Origin: Prevotella nigrescens
Lineage (GTDB): Bacteria; Bacteroidota; Bacteroidia; Bacteroidales; Bacteroidaceae
Direction of reading: 5' to 3'
NCBI RefSeq assembly: GCF_031191185.1
Contig: NZ_CP133464.1
Coordinates: 124,001 to 188,000 of the forward strand
Length of the DNA: 64,000 bases
The notes under the pieces were generated by a model. That model did no database searches and was not told the origin of the DNA. It was given only the letters and a program-made list of their open reading frames with translations. Shown here piece by piece: positions 15,571 to 24,300 of this stretch. The translations under genes were made by a program, and so were the position numbers. The first letter of the stretch is position 1. Each line of letters opens with the position of its first letter.

Positions 15571-17676
15571 TTATTTAAACTTCATGCCCAAGTTCCACAT
15601 AATAAAGCTGTAGATGTCGGCTTGTTCCTCTAATTGCTTGGCAAGCGGTTTGCCGCCTCCGTGCCCTGCCTTGCTGTCGATGCGAATGAGAACGGGGGCT
15701 GTTCCGCCCTGGCATTCCTGCAATGTCGCAGCGAACTTGAACGAGTGTGCAGGTACAACACGGTCGTCGTGGTCGGCTGTGGTTACGAGTGTTGCAGGGT
15801 AGCTGACGCCTTTCTTCAGGTTGTGCAGCGGCGAATAAGAATACAAGTATTCGAACATCTCCTTGCTGTCTTCGCTCGTACCGTAGTCGGGAGCCCAGTT
15901 CCAGCCGATGGTAAACTTGTGGTAGCGCAGCATATCCATTACGCCCACTTGCGGAATGCACACCTTAAACAGGTCGGGACGCTGTGTCATGCAGGCACCA
16001 ACGAGCAATCCGCCGTTGCTGCCGCCCATGATGGCGATGTGGTCCTTGCTCGTGAAGCTGTTGGTAACAAGCCATTCGGCAGCCGAAATAAAGTCGTCGA
16101 ACACGTTTTGCTTCTGCATCTTCGTGCCTGCAACGTGCCATTCCTCGCCGTATTCGCTTCCGCCACGAAGGTTTACCTGCACGTAGATGCCGCCATTCTC
16201 AAGGAATGGTATGCGCATAGACGAGAAATTGGGGGACAGAGAGATGTTAAAGCCACCGTATCCGTAGATTAATACGGGGTTCTTGCCGTTGTGTTTCAGT
16301 CCTTTACGGTAGGTAAGGAACATTGGAACGTGCGTTCCGTCCTTGCTGATGAAGAACACTTGCTCGGTGGTGTACTTGCCAAGGTCGAACTTAACCTTGG
16401 GTTCGGTGTAGACGGTGCTCTTGTTCTGTGCCATGTCGTACTGGTAGATGGTGCCCGGAACGGTGAACGATGCAAAGCTGTAGAAGCATTCCTTTTGTCC
16501 ACGTTCGCCGCTGAAGCCGGCTCTTCCAACCGTCGGCAGCTTTATTTCGTTGAGTTCCTTGCCTTCTAAAGAGTAGACATAAAGGTGCGTAGAGGCATCT
16601 TGGCTGTAGGTAAGCACGAGCTTGTCGTCGGCAAACTGGACGTCTTCGAGCACGCCTTTGCTTTCTCCGATGAGTTCTTTCCAGTCTTTGAAGCCCGGCT
16701 TATGTATGTCGGCAACCATTACCCTGCCCCGTGGTGCCCCGTCGTTGGTAAGCAAGTAGATGTTGTCGCCGACGGTTTCGATGGGGCTGTACTGCAAATC
16801 CATGTTGGAAGTCATCTGTATGAACTGTGCATCGGGCACACGAAGGTCTCGCACGTACAGGTTCATTCCCGAGCCTGCACCGCTTTCGTGGAGGAACATC
16901 ATGGTCTCTTCCTTGTTCAGCGATACCGAATAGAAGCGCAAGGGGTGGGCCGGGTTCTGGTAGAACAACACGTCCTGCCCCTGTGGCGCGCCTATTTTGT
17001 GGTAGTAAACCTTGTGTACCTCGTTCTTCGAGCTATACTCCTTACCCTTCTCGGGGGCATCGTAGGCACTGTAGTAGAAGCCGTTGCCACACCATTGCGC
17101 ACCTCCGAACTTCGCCCATTTTATGTGGTCGGACAGCAGTTCGCCCGTCGCCACGTCCTTAACGTATATTTCTTGCCAGTCGCTGCCGCTGCGCGAGATG
17201 ACGTAAGCCATGTATCTGCCATCTTTAGAGAAGCTTATTCCTTGCAGAGCCACGGTGCCGTCGGTGCTCAACTTGTTCGGATCGAGAAACTCGTGGAGTG
17301 CTCCTCCGAGTTCGTCCATCTGGTAGAGGACGCTCTGGTTCTGCAGTCCGTTGTTCTTAAACACATACCATTTGCCGTTCTTTTTGAAGGGAGCGCCTAC
17401 CTTTTCGTAGTCTGCCACCTCCTTTAACCGCTTCAGAAGTTTGCCACGGAAGGGTATCTTTGCCAAGTATTCGTTGGTTATCTTGTTCTCGGCAGCCACC
17501 CATTCTGCCGTTTCTTTGCTTCTGTCGGCTTCCAAGGGACGGAAGGGGTCGGGTATTTTTACCCCGAAGTAGGTGTCCACCGTACCATCTTTGGGTGCGT
17601 TAGGGTAAATTTTCTTTTGTGCCGTCATTGTTGTTGCGGTCAGCGCAAGTGCCGACAATACTATAAAATGTTTCAT
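15571..17676 (-). CDS. exported prolyl oligopeptidase family serine peptidase (S9A)
   Basis: Translation from ATG 17676 gives 701 residues with a signal peptide (MKHFIVLSALALTATTMTAQ); the longer in-frame start at 17721 is rejected because it adds 15 residues upstream of that signal. The first 400 residues form the seven-bladed propeller typical of S9A enzymes. The hydrolase domain has ILIYGYGGFNISL, the nucleophile motif GGSNGGLLVG near residue 545, the acid DHDDRVVPAHSF and the histidine AGHGGGKP near the C-terminus. These enzymes cleave after proline in peptides of about 30 residues or less. A periplasmic role in using proline-rich peptides is inferred, fitting an asaccharolytic or peptide-using bacterium. 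A minus-strand TATCTTTG box lies at 17719-17726. Confidence 0.92.
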   Translation of the reverse strand: MKHFIVLSALALTATTMTAQKKIYPNAPKDGTVDTYFGVKIPDPFRPLEADRSKETAEWVAAENKITNEYLAKIPFRGKLLKRLKEVADYEKVGAPFKKNGKWYVFKNNGLQNQSVLYQMDELGGALHEFLDPNKLSTDGTVALQGISFSKDGRYMAYVISRSGSDWQEIYVKDVATGELLSDHIKWAKFGGAQWCGNGFYYSAYDAPEKGKEYSSKNEVHKVYYHKIGAPQGQDVLFYQNPAHPLRFYSVSLNKEETMMFLHESGAGSGMNLYVRDLRVPDAQFIQMTSNMDLQYSPIETVGDNIYLLTNDGAPRGRVMVADIHKPGFKDWKELIGESKGVLEDVQFADDKLVLTYSQDASTHLYVYSLEGKELNEIKLPTVGRAGFSGERGQKECFYSFASFTVPGTIYQYDMAQNKSTVYTEPKVKFDLGKYTTEQVFFISKDGTHVPMFLTYRKGLKHNGKNPVLIYGYGGFNISLSPNFSSMRIPFLENGGIYVQVNLRGGSEYGEEWHVAGTKMQKQNVFDDFISAAEWLVTNSFTSKDHIAIMGGSNGGLLVGACMTQRPDLFKVCIPQVGVMDMLRYHKFTIGWNWAPDYGTSEDSKEMFEYLYSYSPLHNLKKGVSYPATLVTTADHDDRVVPAHSFKFAATLQECQGGTAPVLIRIDSKAGHGGGKPLAKQLEEQADIYSFIMWNLGMKFK

Positions 17677-17800
17677 TCTGTATAATAGGTTTATGTTATT
17701 TCGCCGATTTGAATGGCACAAAGATACTAATATTTTTCTTATTCTGAACGGCTATTGCCAAACTTTTGACTTACAGTTTCGCCGTACAAACTTTAATAAC

Positions 17801-17808
17801 TACCTTTG
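17801..17808 (+). promoter_or_regulatory. -7 box upstream of the four-helix-bundle gene
   Basis: TACCTTTG ends 22 bases before ATG 17831. No TTTG is seen at the usual spacing. It is divergent from the oligopeptidase promoter. Confidence 0.5.
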
Positions 17809-17830
17809 CAGAACATACGTTACAAGTACT

Positions 17831-18520
17831 ATGAACAGACAAAAAGATGAGACACAACCTTCGAAGGAAAACATTTTGCGGCAGAGCGTCCCTTACACTG
17901 AACTGTTTTTCTACCAAAAGGCAGATGCCATATACCGGCTGACTTACATTTTTTGTCAGCGTTTTCTGCCCAAATATGGCGACCGCACAGTAGACCAAAT
18001 GGTACAGGCAGCCCGTTCGGGTAAGCAAAATATCGTGGAAGGAATAGAAGATGGCAACACATCGACGGAGATGGAGCTTAAGCTTCTCAATGTTTCGCGC
18101 AGCTCATTGCAGGAGTTACGCGAAGACTACAACGACTTTTTACACACGCGCGGTCTTGCTCGCTGGACATCGGAACACCATCGTTACGATGCAATGCTTG
18201 GCTTTTGCAAGCGTCATAACAAGGCAGAAGATTATCTTTCGTATGCCAACAGGTGGACGGCAGAGGAATTTTGCAACACGTTGCTCACACTTTGCCACAT
18301 CACAGACAAGATGATGTGCAACTATCTTGCCCGTTTGGAGAAGCAGTTTGTAGAGCAAGGCGGCATCAAAGAACGCATGCACGCTGCCCGTACAGGCTAC
18401 AGAAAGGAACAAGACGAGCTGTTGAAAAGGCTACAGACAGAGAACATACAGCTGAAAGAAGAAGTGAAGAGGTTGCAAGCGGAAGTGAAAAGGCTACAAG
18501 AAAGGTTGGCGCAGCGGTAG
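17831..18520 (+). CDS. four-helix-bundle (23S rRNA IVP-like) protein with coiled-coil tail
   Basis: I use ATG 17831 (MNRQKDETQPSKENILRQSV), just after a promoter box, giving 229 residues. Residues 20-180 have the pattern of the four-helix bundle family first found in proteins encoded inside 23S rRNA intervening sequences (YQKADAIYRLTYIFCQRFLP, QAARSGKQNIVEGIEDG, LLNVSRSSLQELREDYNDFL). The last 50 residues (LKRLQTENIQLKEEVKRLQ) are a heptad coiled coil. This fits the Bacteroidota 'four helix bundle suffix domain' proteins. Molecular function is unknown; nucleic-acid association is only suggested by the family history. It is monocistronic, convergent with the msr gene across a strong hairpin. 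Confidence 0.8.
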   Translation: MNRQKDETQPSKENILRQSVPYTELFFYQKADAIYRLTYIFCQRFLPKYGDRTVDQMVQAARSGKQNIVEGIEDGNTSTEMELKLLNVSRSSLQELREDYNDFLHTRGLARWTSEHHRYDAMLGFCKRHNKAEDYLSYANRWTAEEFCNTLLTLCHITDKMMCNYLARLEKQFVEQGGIKERMHAARTGYRKEQDELLKRLQTENIQLKEEVKRLQAEVKRLQERLAQR

Positions 18521-18569
18521 CGCAACGCCCCTTGAAGCTTGCAGGGATAGTAGGAATGCCAGTTTTCCT

Positions 18570-18606
18570 AGTATCCCTAGGGTTCCTAGGAATACTAGGA
18601 ACCCTA
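18570..18606. terminator. bidirectional hairpin within a TCCTAG repeat
   Basis: TAGGGTTCCTAG (18578-18589) pairs perfectly with CTAGGAACCCTA (18595-18606) around the loop GAATA. It sits between two convergent genes and belongs to the 9-nt-period TCCTAG family also seen at 51235-51270. Confidence 0.7.
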
Positions 18607-18637
18607 CAAAAGCTTATGCCCATAAGAAAGCTAACCC

Positions 18638-19798
18638 CTACTTCTCCCTCGCTTTCCTTGCATATTCGAACAGCGAAGAGGGCAGGTGGCAATATCCGCC
18701 GGGGTTCTTGTCGAGATAGTCCTGGTGGTATTCTTCCGCCCGATAGAAGTTTTTCAGGGGCAGGAGTTCCACTTCGAGCGGCACGGAGTGCTTGCGTGCT
18801 TCGGCATCGAACACCTTTTTAATAACAGCACGGTCGGCTGGGTCGGTGTAATACACGCCAGTCCTGTACTGCGAACCACGGTCGTTGCCCTGCTTGTTGT
18901 AGCTTGTGGGGTCGATAGAGGCAAAGTACAGCTTTACAAGGAAGCTCAGCGACACCACCGTAGGGTCGTACTTGATGTGCACAGCCTCGGCAAAGCCGGT
19001 GCCGTCGGTGCACACTTCCTTGTAGGTAGGGTTCTTTGTGTGCCCGTTGGCATAGCCCACTTCGGTAGACAGCACGCCCTTCACCTGCTTTATGTAGTGC
19101 TCCGTACCCCAGAAACAGCCGCCTGCCACGTATATTTCCTTTTCTTTCCTCACCAATTTGGTATAGTCTCCGTAGCCTTCCTTCTCCATTTGGTCGAGCG
19201 GAACGAAGCGCAGCGATGCACTGTTTATGCAGTAGCGCAGCCCACCCCGGTCTGCCGGACCGTCGTCGAACACGTGTCCAAGGTGCGCATTGCCCGTCTT
19301 GCTCCTTACTTCGGTGCGCTGCATGCCGTGCGAATTGTCGGATTTCTCCACCAAGAGTTGCTTGTCTATAGGCTTGGAGAAGGCTGGCCAGCCGCACCCC
19401 GAATCGTATTTGTCGGTGGACGAGAACAGCGGTTCGCCCGTGGTAATGTCTACATAGATGCCCGGGCGGAACTCCTTGTCGTACTCGTTGGTGTACGGAC
19501 GTTCGGTTGCAGCCTGCTGCGTAACGGCGTATTGCTCGGCTGTGAGCTGGCGACGCAACGTTTCGTCGCTGGGTCGCGTAAATGTTTTCTCTGTCATTTT
19601 TGTTGTTTTAATAGTTGTATCGTTGTCTTCATGGGTGGCTGACGGTGCACGGTGGGTGCACGATGTACCTGCTGAAGCGAACAGCAAAACCCACAACGAA
19701 GTCAGCAAACAGCTCACTCGCAGTGTGGGCAGCATGTTTCTAAACTTGTTCAGAAGCAGCAAAGCCATTGTTGCCATAGTGTTTTTGTTTTGTATCAT
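18638..19798 (-). CDS. msrAB: MsrB-MsrA fusion methionine sulfoxide reductase, probable lipoprotein
   Basis: A bifunctional enzyme that reduces both diastereomers of methionine sulfoxide in damaged proteins. The MsrB domain comes first: [28 protein letters not shown] and the catalytic Cys in [13 protein letters not shown]. The MsrA domain follows with the nucleophile in [16 protein letters not shown] and a C-terminal Cys in GGYCHLPS. The paired CxxC zinc ligands of metal-type MsrB are absent, as is usual in such fusions. The N-terminus is hydrophobic ([17 protein letters not shown]) and ends in a possible lipobox Cys, so envelope location is likely. The true start may be one of several ATGs (19798, 19777, 19735); the last gives the most typical lipoprotein signal. 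Confidence 0.93.
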   Translation of the reverse strand: MIQNKNTMATMALLLLNKFRNMLPTLRVSCLLTSLWVLLFASAGTSCTHRAPSATHEDNDTTIKTTKMTEKTFTRPSDETLRRQLTAEQYAVTQQAATERPYTNEYDKEFRPGIYVDITTGEPLFSSTDKYDSGCGWPAFSKPIDKQLLVEKSDNSHGMQRTEVRSKTGNAHLGHVFDDGPADRGGLRYCINSASLRFVPLDQMEKEGYGDYTKLVRKEKEIYVAGGCFWGTEHYIKQVKGVLSTEVGYANGHTKNPTYKEVCTDGTGFAEAVHIKYDPTVVSLSFLVKLYFASIDPTSYNKQGNDRGSQYRTGVYYTDPADRAVIKKVFDAEARKHSVPLEVELLPLKNFYRAEEYHQDYLDKNPGGYCHLPSSLFEYARKAREK

Positions 19799-20001
19799 AG
19801 TTCATCAGCATTTTTGTTTTGTGCTCGCTAAATTACTAAAAAGTATCCATTCGGTTGCATTCCGTTCGTTTTATTTAACTAAAATAATTACAATATGCCT
19901 TCCATGCGGTTTCTTTGCCTGCCTGCAACAGGCATTCCTGACATTCCGTTGAATTTAAAATGACTTTTAAAAAAGTGAAAGAAAAACGAAAAGATAAAAG
20001 A
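19799..20001. other. intergenic sequence between msrAB and an orphan unit
   Basis: It holds a small TGCCTG/CAGGCA hairpin near 19920 and the GCATTCCTGACA motif at 19932-19943. No gene is seen. Confidence 0.5.
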
Positions 20002-20005
20002 TTTG

Positions 20006-20037
20006 TTTGCCCCATTCAATAAATACGACTATATTTG
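20006..20037 (+). promoter_or_regulatory. promoter of an orphan unit
   Basis: TTTG (20006-20009), a 20-nt spacer and TATATTTG (20030-20037), an exact match to the Bacteroidota promoter pattern. Confidence 0.75.
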
Positions 20038-20043
20038 CAGATG

Positions 20044-20379
20044 CATATTTTCTATCAACAGGCACGGTCCGACTTTGCGAAAAAGTCAGGGTTCCATTAT
20101 GCAAAAAGCTTTCACAACCTGCTTTTTTGGCTTGCCAACATGGCGAAGACCGTTGCCTCTATACCAACCAACAGGCGTATTGGTTTAAGACAAAATAGGT
20201 TTAGATTTGGTTTTTAAAGTATAGATGTTCCATTCTGGTGCATTGCGATGCCATAAAAGAATGGTTATAGTTTTCATTACATACCGATCGGGAGGTTAGT
20301 ATGTTTTCATTGACGATATAAAATAAAGGAAATTATGTAGATGGACGAAGGCTAACCGTGAGGTCGGCTTTCGTTTTTT
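20044..20379 (+). ncRNA. putative non-coding or very short coding transcript of about 335 nt
   Basis: It runs from the promoter above to the terminator at 20345-20379. Open frames inside are short (58 codons from ATG 20041; 29 from 20099) and overlap in different frames, so none is compelling. A GACTT/AAGTC hairpin occurs near 20072-20087. A GGAGG site precedes a six-codon frame (MFSLTI) near 20300, which could be a leader peptide. No RNA family is recognised. Confidence 0.4.
20345..20379 (+). terminator. rho-independent terminator of the orphan unit
   Basis: ACGAAGGCTAACC and GGTCGGCTTTCGT form a 13-bp stem with two wobbles and one mismatch around the loop GTGA, followed directly by T6. Confidence 0.8.
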
Positions 20380-20430
20380 CATGGCATTCGTGTGCAGAAC
20401 ATTCCACGGAGAAACAGAGGTGGTTGTCCC

Positions 20431-20560
20431 CAAGAGCCTGTCTTGCGCATCAAAACAGTGCCTTTTACACATCAAAACAGGCTCTTTTACACTGCAAAAG
20501 GGTGGGTTTTGCAGCGCAAAAACGGCTCTTCTGTATAGTATTGGCAATGAGATAGTTGCA
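20431..20560. repeat. intergenic 22-bp unit repeat, copy R5
   Basis: A half unit is followed by four exact 22-nt units (20445-20532), then the right flank TTGGCAATGAGATAGTTGCA (20541-20560), nearly the same as in copy R7. Confidence 0.88.
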
Positions 20561-20744
20561 ATATACGACTTTTCGTTGAGAATATTTATATATTTCTCAC
20601 CCAGTCTGTACGTTCCTACAAGATGATGGTTTTGCGTTTCGTGCACTGCATTTTCGCTATTTCTGATAGATTTGTGCGTGCTCATCATTCTGTGGTGAAT
20701 AATCTAAAAAGGTGTAAAAAACTATCTTTTTAAATATTTTTTTA

Positions 20745-20752
20745 TAACTTTG
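20745..20752 (+). promoter_or_regulatory. -7 box of the PCMD operon
   Basis: TAACTTTG lies 27 bases before the lipoprotein ATG. The -33 region is poor. Confidence 0.5.
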
Positions 20753-20779
20753 CACACAGAAAATTTTTCTTATAAGAAT

Positions 20780-21904
20780 ATGAAACACATGAAAATATTG
20801 TTGCAAAACATGCTTTGCCTGCTGCTCGTGCTGTCGTTTGCATCGTGCATCAAGGACGAAGCACCCAACCAGGAAGCCGACATCGTGGCAGCAAAGGCGG
20901 GCAGCGAAGGTCTGCTGATACGCGAACCGCTGATTACGAACAACGAAGTGAAGTTCTTTGTCAATGGTGGCAACGACCTCACCCACCTGGCACCACAGTT
21001 CGAACTTACGCCGGGAGCCACCATCGAGCCTGTCAGCGGAACCGTGCGCAACTTCCTGACGCCCCAGACCTACACCGTTACGTCGCAAGATGGGCAGTGG
21101 AAGAAACAATACAAGGTGTCGTTCGTCAGCAACGACGTGGCTACCGAATACCACTTCGAGAACATGCGGTGGTACAAAGCCAAACGACAGTGGGACGACA
21201 AGGAGGAAAGCAGCTTCTTCCACATATTCTACGAGCTGCCTGCACCGAAAGACACGATGGACTGGGGCAGCGGAAACGCAGGCTTCCTGATAACCAACCA
21301 GGACGCAAAAGCCGAGGAATATCCTACCAGTCAGGCAGATGGCGGAGTCGTGGGCAAGTGCGCCAAGCTGCAGACAGTAAGCACTGGCAGCTTCGGAAAG
21401 ATGGTCAATGCGCCCATTGCAGCAGGCAACTTGTTTACGGGTTCGTTCCAGATAGACATTGCAAATCCAGCCAAATCGACACGGTTCGGGCTGCCTTTCC
21501 GCAAAATCCCTACCCGACTGGCAGGCTACTACAAGTATAAGGCAGGACCATCGTACACCGACAAGAACAGCAAAGTGGTGGAAGGAAAGCACGACGACTT
21601 TGCCATCTATGCCGTTCTCTACGAAGTTACACCGCAAGTGCCCTATCTCGACGGAACAAACTCGCTTTCGAGCGACAACATCGTGCTGAAAGCCGAACTT
21701 GAAAACCGCAAGGAAACGAATGCGTGGACGCATTTCGCCATAGACTTCAAAGCCGTAGACGGACGCAAAATAGACGCCAAGAAGCTGGCAGAGGGCAAAT
21801 ACAACCTTGCCATCATCATGTCGTCGAGCAAGGACGGTGCCGTTTTCAACGGTGCAGTGGGCAGTACGCTCTATGTAGACGAAATGGAACTCTACTACAA
21901 ATAA
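20780..21904 (+). CDS. PCMD domain-containing lipoprotein
   Basis: ATG 20780 gives a 374-residue lipoprotein: signal MKHMKILLQNMLCLLLVLSF then ASC with the lipidated Cys at 23. Residues 55-130 form an Ig-like fold (VNGGNDLTHLAPQFELTPGA, QTYTVTSQDGQWKKQYKVSF) of the kind found before PCMD domains; the rest is the PCMD (putative carbohydrate metabolism) domain with beta-rich jelly-roll character, ending in STLYVDEMELYYK. It is probably on the cell surface or outer membrane. The next gene, a beta-barrel, begins 23 bases later and the two are surely co-transcribed. Binding of a glycan is inferred from the family name and not seen in the sequence. Confidence 0.85.
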   Translation: MKHMKILLQNMLCLLLVLSFASCIKDEAPNQEADIVAAKAGSEGLLIREPLITNNEVKFFVNGGNDLTHLAPQFELTPGATIEPVSGTVRNFLTPQTYTVTSQDGQWKKQYKVSFVSNDVATEYHFENMRWYKAKRQWDDKEESSFFHIFYELPAPKDTMDWGSGNAGFLITNQDAKAEEYPTSQADGGVVGKCAKLQTVSTGSFGKMVNAPIAAGNLFTGSFQIDIANPAKSTRFGLPFRKIPTRLAGYYKYKAGPSYTDKNSKVVEGKHDDFAIYAVLYEVTPQVPYLDGTNSLSSDNIVLKAELENRKETNAWTHFAIDFKAVDGRKIDAKKLAEGKYNLAIIMSSSKDGAVFNGAVGSTLYVDEMELYYK

Positions 21905-21927
21905 ACCCTAAATCTACCGACAAAGAA

Positions 21928-22695
21928 ATGAAAACAATAAATATTATTGCGAAAGTTGCAACATCAACTCTGCTTTTCTGCATAGCCGTAACCGCCTTGG
22001 CACAACAGGAAACCCCATCTGACTGGGAGTTTGAAGTAAAGGCTGGCGTCAATATAGGAGGGGCTTCGCCACTGTCTATGCCACGCGAAATAAGAAAAAT
22101 CGACAGTTATAGTCCGCGACTGAATGCATCTATCGAGGGCGTAGCTACCAAATGGCTCGGCACAGACCACAGATGGGGCGTATCGGCAGGACTGAAATTT
22201 GAACAAAAGGGTATGATAACGGGCGCAACCACAAAGGGTTACAGCATGGAAATCATCAACGACGGCGAACGTGTGTCGGGCTTTTGGACGGGCTATGTGA
22301 AGACACGGTACAACAGTACCTTCCTTTCCGTTCCCGTGATGGCCAACTATCGCTTCTGCCAGAAGTGGAAAGTGCGCGCCGGACTGTTCGCTTCGTTCCG
22401 CCTGGACGGCGAATTTAACGGACAAGTCAGCGACGGTTATTTGCGGGAAGGCACTCCAGTGGGCGAAAAACTTGTCTATGAAGGCGGCAAGACAGCTCCT
22501 TACGACTTTTCATCGCACCTCAATCACTTTCATTGGGGCATACAAATAGGTGGTACGTGGCAGGCTTTCAGCCACCTGACACTTAATGCCGACCTTACGT
22601 GGGCAGTGAAAGACATATTCGAAAGCAACTTTAAAACCATTACTTTCAATATGTATCCCATCTATCTGAACCTTGGTTTTGGCTACAAATTCTGA
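21928..22695 (+). CDS. outer membrane beta-barrel protein (PorT-like)
   Basis: From ATG 21928 the product has 255 residues with a signal peptide (MKTINIIAKVATSTLLFCIA) and then alternating amphipathic beta strands typical of small Bacteroidota outer membrane barrels (FEVKAGVNIGGA, WGVSAGLKFEQKG, FLSVPVMANYRF, WKVRAGLFASFRLDGEF), ending in aromatic YPIYLNLGFGYKF as a C-terminal insertion signal. It follows the PCMD lipoprotein in one operon, so the two may act as an outer membrane pair. The specific function is unknown. Confidence 0.82.
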   Translation: MKTINIIAKVATSTLLFCIAVTALAQQETPSDWEFEVKAGVNIGGASPLSMPREIRKIDSYSPRLNASIEGVATKWLGTDHRWGVSAGLKFEQKGMITGATTKGYSMEIINDGERVSGFWTGYVKTRYNSTFLSVPVMANYRFCQKWKVRAGLFASFRLDGEFNGQVSDGYLREGTPVGEKLVYEGGKTAPYDFSSHLNHFHWGIQIGGTWQAFSHLTLNADLTWAVKDIFESNFKTITFNMYPIYLNLGFGYKF

Positions 22696-23035
22696 ACTTT
22701 TAGAATACAAGACAGCAGCTGTCTAAACATATCCACGAATATTCCACAGGGCATAAAGGTCGATTTGCCGTGCCATCACGCCGGCGAAACGTCATTGCAG
22801 CGTATGGTTGCAACGACGCAGGGCGTAATCTATCACGTTCCTAACCACAAAGAGACACCACAAAAATGCCAAAAAGAACATGAGCAACGGGATAAATCAC
22901 GCCTCTACAACGAATGTTTTCCGTTTTCCCTACAATCATTTAGGACTTTCCCGATGGCAGTCTCACATTTTACCATTACCTTTGCCCTATCGTAAAACAA
23001 ACCCCTACGGGCATAAAACATGAAAGGAAAAATCT
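22696..23035. other. intergenic region upstream of the DKNYY gene
   Basis: It has a perfect inverted repeat AGACAGC-A-GCTGTCT at 22710-22724, just after the barrel gene, and a TACCTTTG box at 22977-22984 that probably serves the next gene. Nothing else is recognised. Confidence 0.5.
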
Positions 23036-23599
23036 ATGAAACAGAAGAAATCAAACCGCCTACGCTGCAGCGCACTCTTGCTTTTCGCTGCTTTCACACT
23101 TGCAGCAAACGCACAAGCACCACAGAAAAATACCAAACTCTATTCGCTTAACCGCAACGGTGTGTACTACCAAAGACAGCCAATTGTAGACGCCGACTAC
23201 CGCTCGTTCGTCGATTTAGGCTTCGGTTACGCCAAAGATCGCTATAACGTGTACTACTTGGGGCGCATTCTTCCGTATGTAGACCCTATGACTTTCGGAC
23301 TTAAAATAGCTCAGCCCTATCCGGGCGACTATCCAACAGACGAAGACTGGTACGAATCCGATGACGGCTACTACCGCTATCGCATAACATCGAACGCCGT
23401 TCTGTTTCGTGGAAAGAAGATAAGCGACTCGCCACGGAGCTTCAAAGACCTTGGCTGGGGCTACGGAAAAGACGCTTTCGACGTGTATTATATGGGACGA
23501 AAAATAGAAGGCGCATTCACAAGCACCTTTAAAGTGCTCGAAGATGGCTATGCCGAAGACTCGTTCGAAACATATTACAAGGGCAAGAAAGTAAAGTAA
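23036..23599 (+). CDS. exported DKNYY-repeat protein
   Basis: A 187-residue protein with a signal peptide (LRCSALLLFAAFTLAANA). It contains repeats of the DKNYY type, recognisable as 'GYAKDRYNVYYLGRIL', 'GYGKDAFDVYYMGRKI' and 'GYAEDSFETYYKGKKV', each preceded by a 'SFxxLGxG' stretch. The DKNYY family occurs in exported proteins of Bacteroidota and Fusobacteria and has no known activity. A TACCTTTG box lies about 50 bases before the start. It is monocistronic, just before the tRNA genes. Confidence 0.85.
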   Translation: MKQKKSNRLRCSALLLFAAFTLAANAQAPQKNTKLYSLNRNGVYYQRQPIVDADYRSFVDLGFGYAKDRYNVYYLGRILPYVDPMTFGLKIAQPYPGDYPTDEDWYESDDGYYRYRITSNAVLFRGKKISDSPRSFKDLGWGYGKDAFDVYYMGRKIEGAFTSTFKVLEDGYAEDSFETYYKGKKVK

Positions 23600-23743
23600 A
23601 AGATTTCCAAGAGGCATGGTTTCCCATAGGATTCATAGATGCTCTATTTCTCCCAGAATACCCATGGCTCCAATAAAGAGACACAACTGTCCTGCATAAA
23701 TAACCCAGGTGGGCACCATTTCATGAAAAAACCTACCAGAAAA

Positions 23744-23775
23744 TTTGTGCGGACAGAAAATAAATAGTACCTTTG
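23744..23775 (+). promoter_or_regulatory. promoter of the tRNA-Ser/tRNA-Glu unit
   Basis: TTTG (23744-23747), a 20-nt spacer and TACCTTTG (23768-23775). Predicted start near 23782, 43 bases before tRNA-Ser. Confidence 0.8.
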
Positions 23776-23824
23776 CACCGCATTTGAAAGAATGTTTGGC
23801 AACTCGAAATATCGAGCCCTGACT

Positions 23825-23911
23825 GGAAGGATGGGTGAGTGGCTGAAACCACCAGTTTGCTAAACTGACGTGCGGGTTACCGTACCGGGGGTTCGAATCC
23901 CCCTCCTTCCG
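23825..23911 (+). tRNA. tRNA-Ser (anticodon GCU)
   Basis: An 87-nt class II tRNA. Acceptor GGAAGGA (23825-23831) pairs with TCCTTCC (23904-23910), with discriminator G. The anticodon loop TTGCTAA carries GCT; a long variable arm (GACGTGCGGGTTACCGTACC) precedes the T arm GGGGGTTCGAATCCCCC. CCA is not encoded. Confidence 0.95.
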
Positions 23912-23942
23912 CACCTAATTTAAGGTTTGTTTGCTACAATGG

Positions 23943-24014
23943 GGTCGGTTCATCTAACGGTTAGGATACAAGATTCTCAATCTTGGCATACGAGTTCGAT
24001 TCTCGTACCGACTA
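23943..24014 (+). tRNA. tRNA-Glu (anticodon CUC)
   Basis: A 72-nt tRNA. Acceptor GGTCGGT (23943-23949) pairs with ACCGACT (24007-24013). The anticodon stem CAAGA/TCTTG encloses loop TTCTCAA, giving anticodon CTC. The T arm is ACGAG-TTCGATT-CTCGT. CCA is not encoded. It lies 31 bases after tRNA-Ser in the same unit. Confidence 0.92.
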
Positions 24015-24054
24015 CAAAGAAGTCTGTAAACAGATGTTTACAGACTTCTTTGTA
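24013..24054. terminator. perfect 19-bp hairpin after tRNA-Glu
   Basis: Bases 24013-24031 and 24036-24054 are perfectly complementary around the loop AGAT. The left arm uses the last bases of tRNA-Glu, and the right arm contains CTTCTTTG rather than a clean T-run. Confidence 0.8.
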
Positions 24055-24221
24055 GCCATTAAGTTTCTTAAAGTCTGCTTCTTAAGTCTTCATAAGTTCT
24101 CGGAGCACTTGCAGAATGCCTTCTTACAGGATACCTATCCTACTTGGTATAACGATAAAATGCCCTTACGTCCAGTACACTCCGATGGCAAATGCCCTGC
24201 TAAACAAACAACCCTATAACA

Positions 24222-24253
24222 CAAAAAAACGCCTACACATCACGTGCAGGCGC
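24222..24253 (-). terminator. terminator of the nqr operon
   Basis: On the minus strand CGCCTGCAC...GTGTAGGCG is followed by seven T residues, about 50 bases beyond the nqrF stop. Confidence 0.8.
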
Positions 24254-24300
24254 AAATAAGAAACTAAATTTACTGAAATGTACGTCTTGACAACGTTTAT

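Noticed and set aside
23943..24054. Integrated element attachment site at the tRNA-Glu 3' end
   Set aside because: The repeated sequence is an immediate inverted repeat (terminator); no integrase or direct repeat of the tRNA end is seen nearby.
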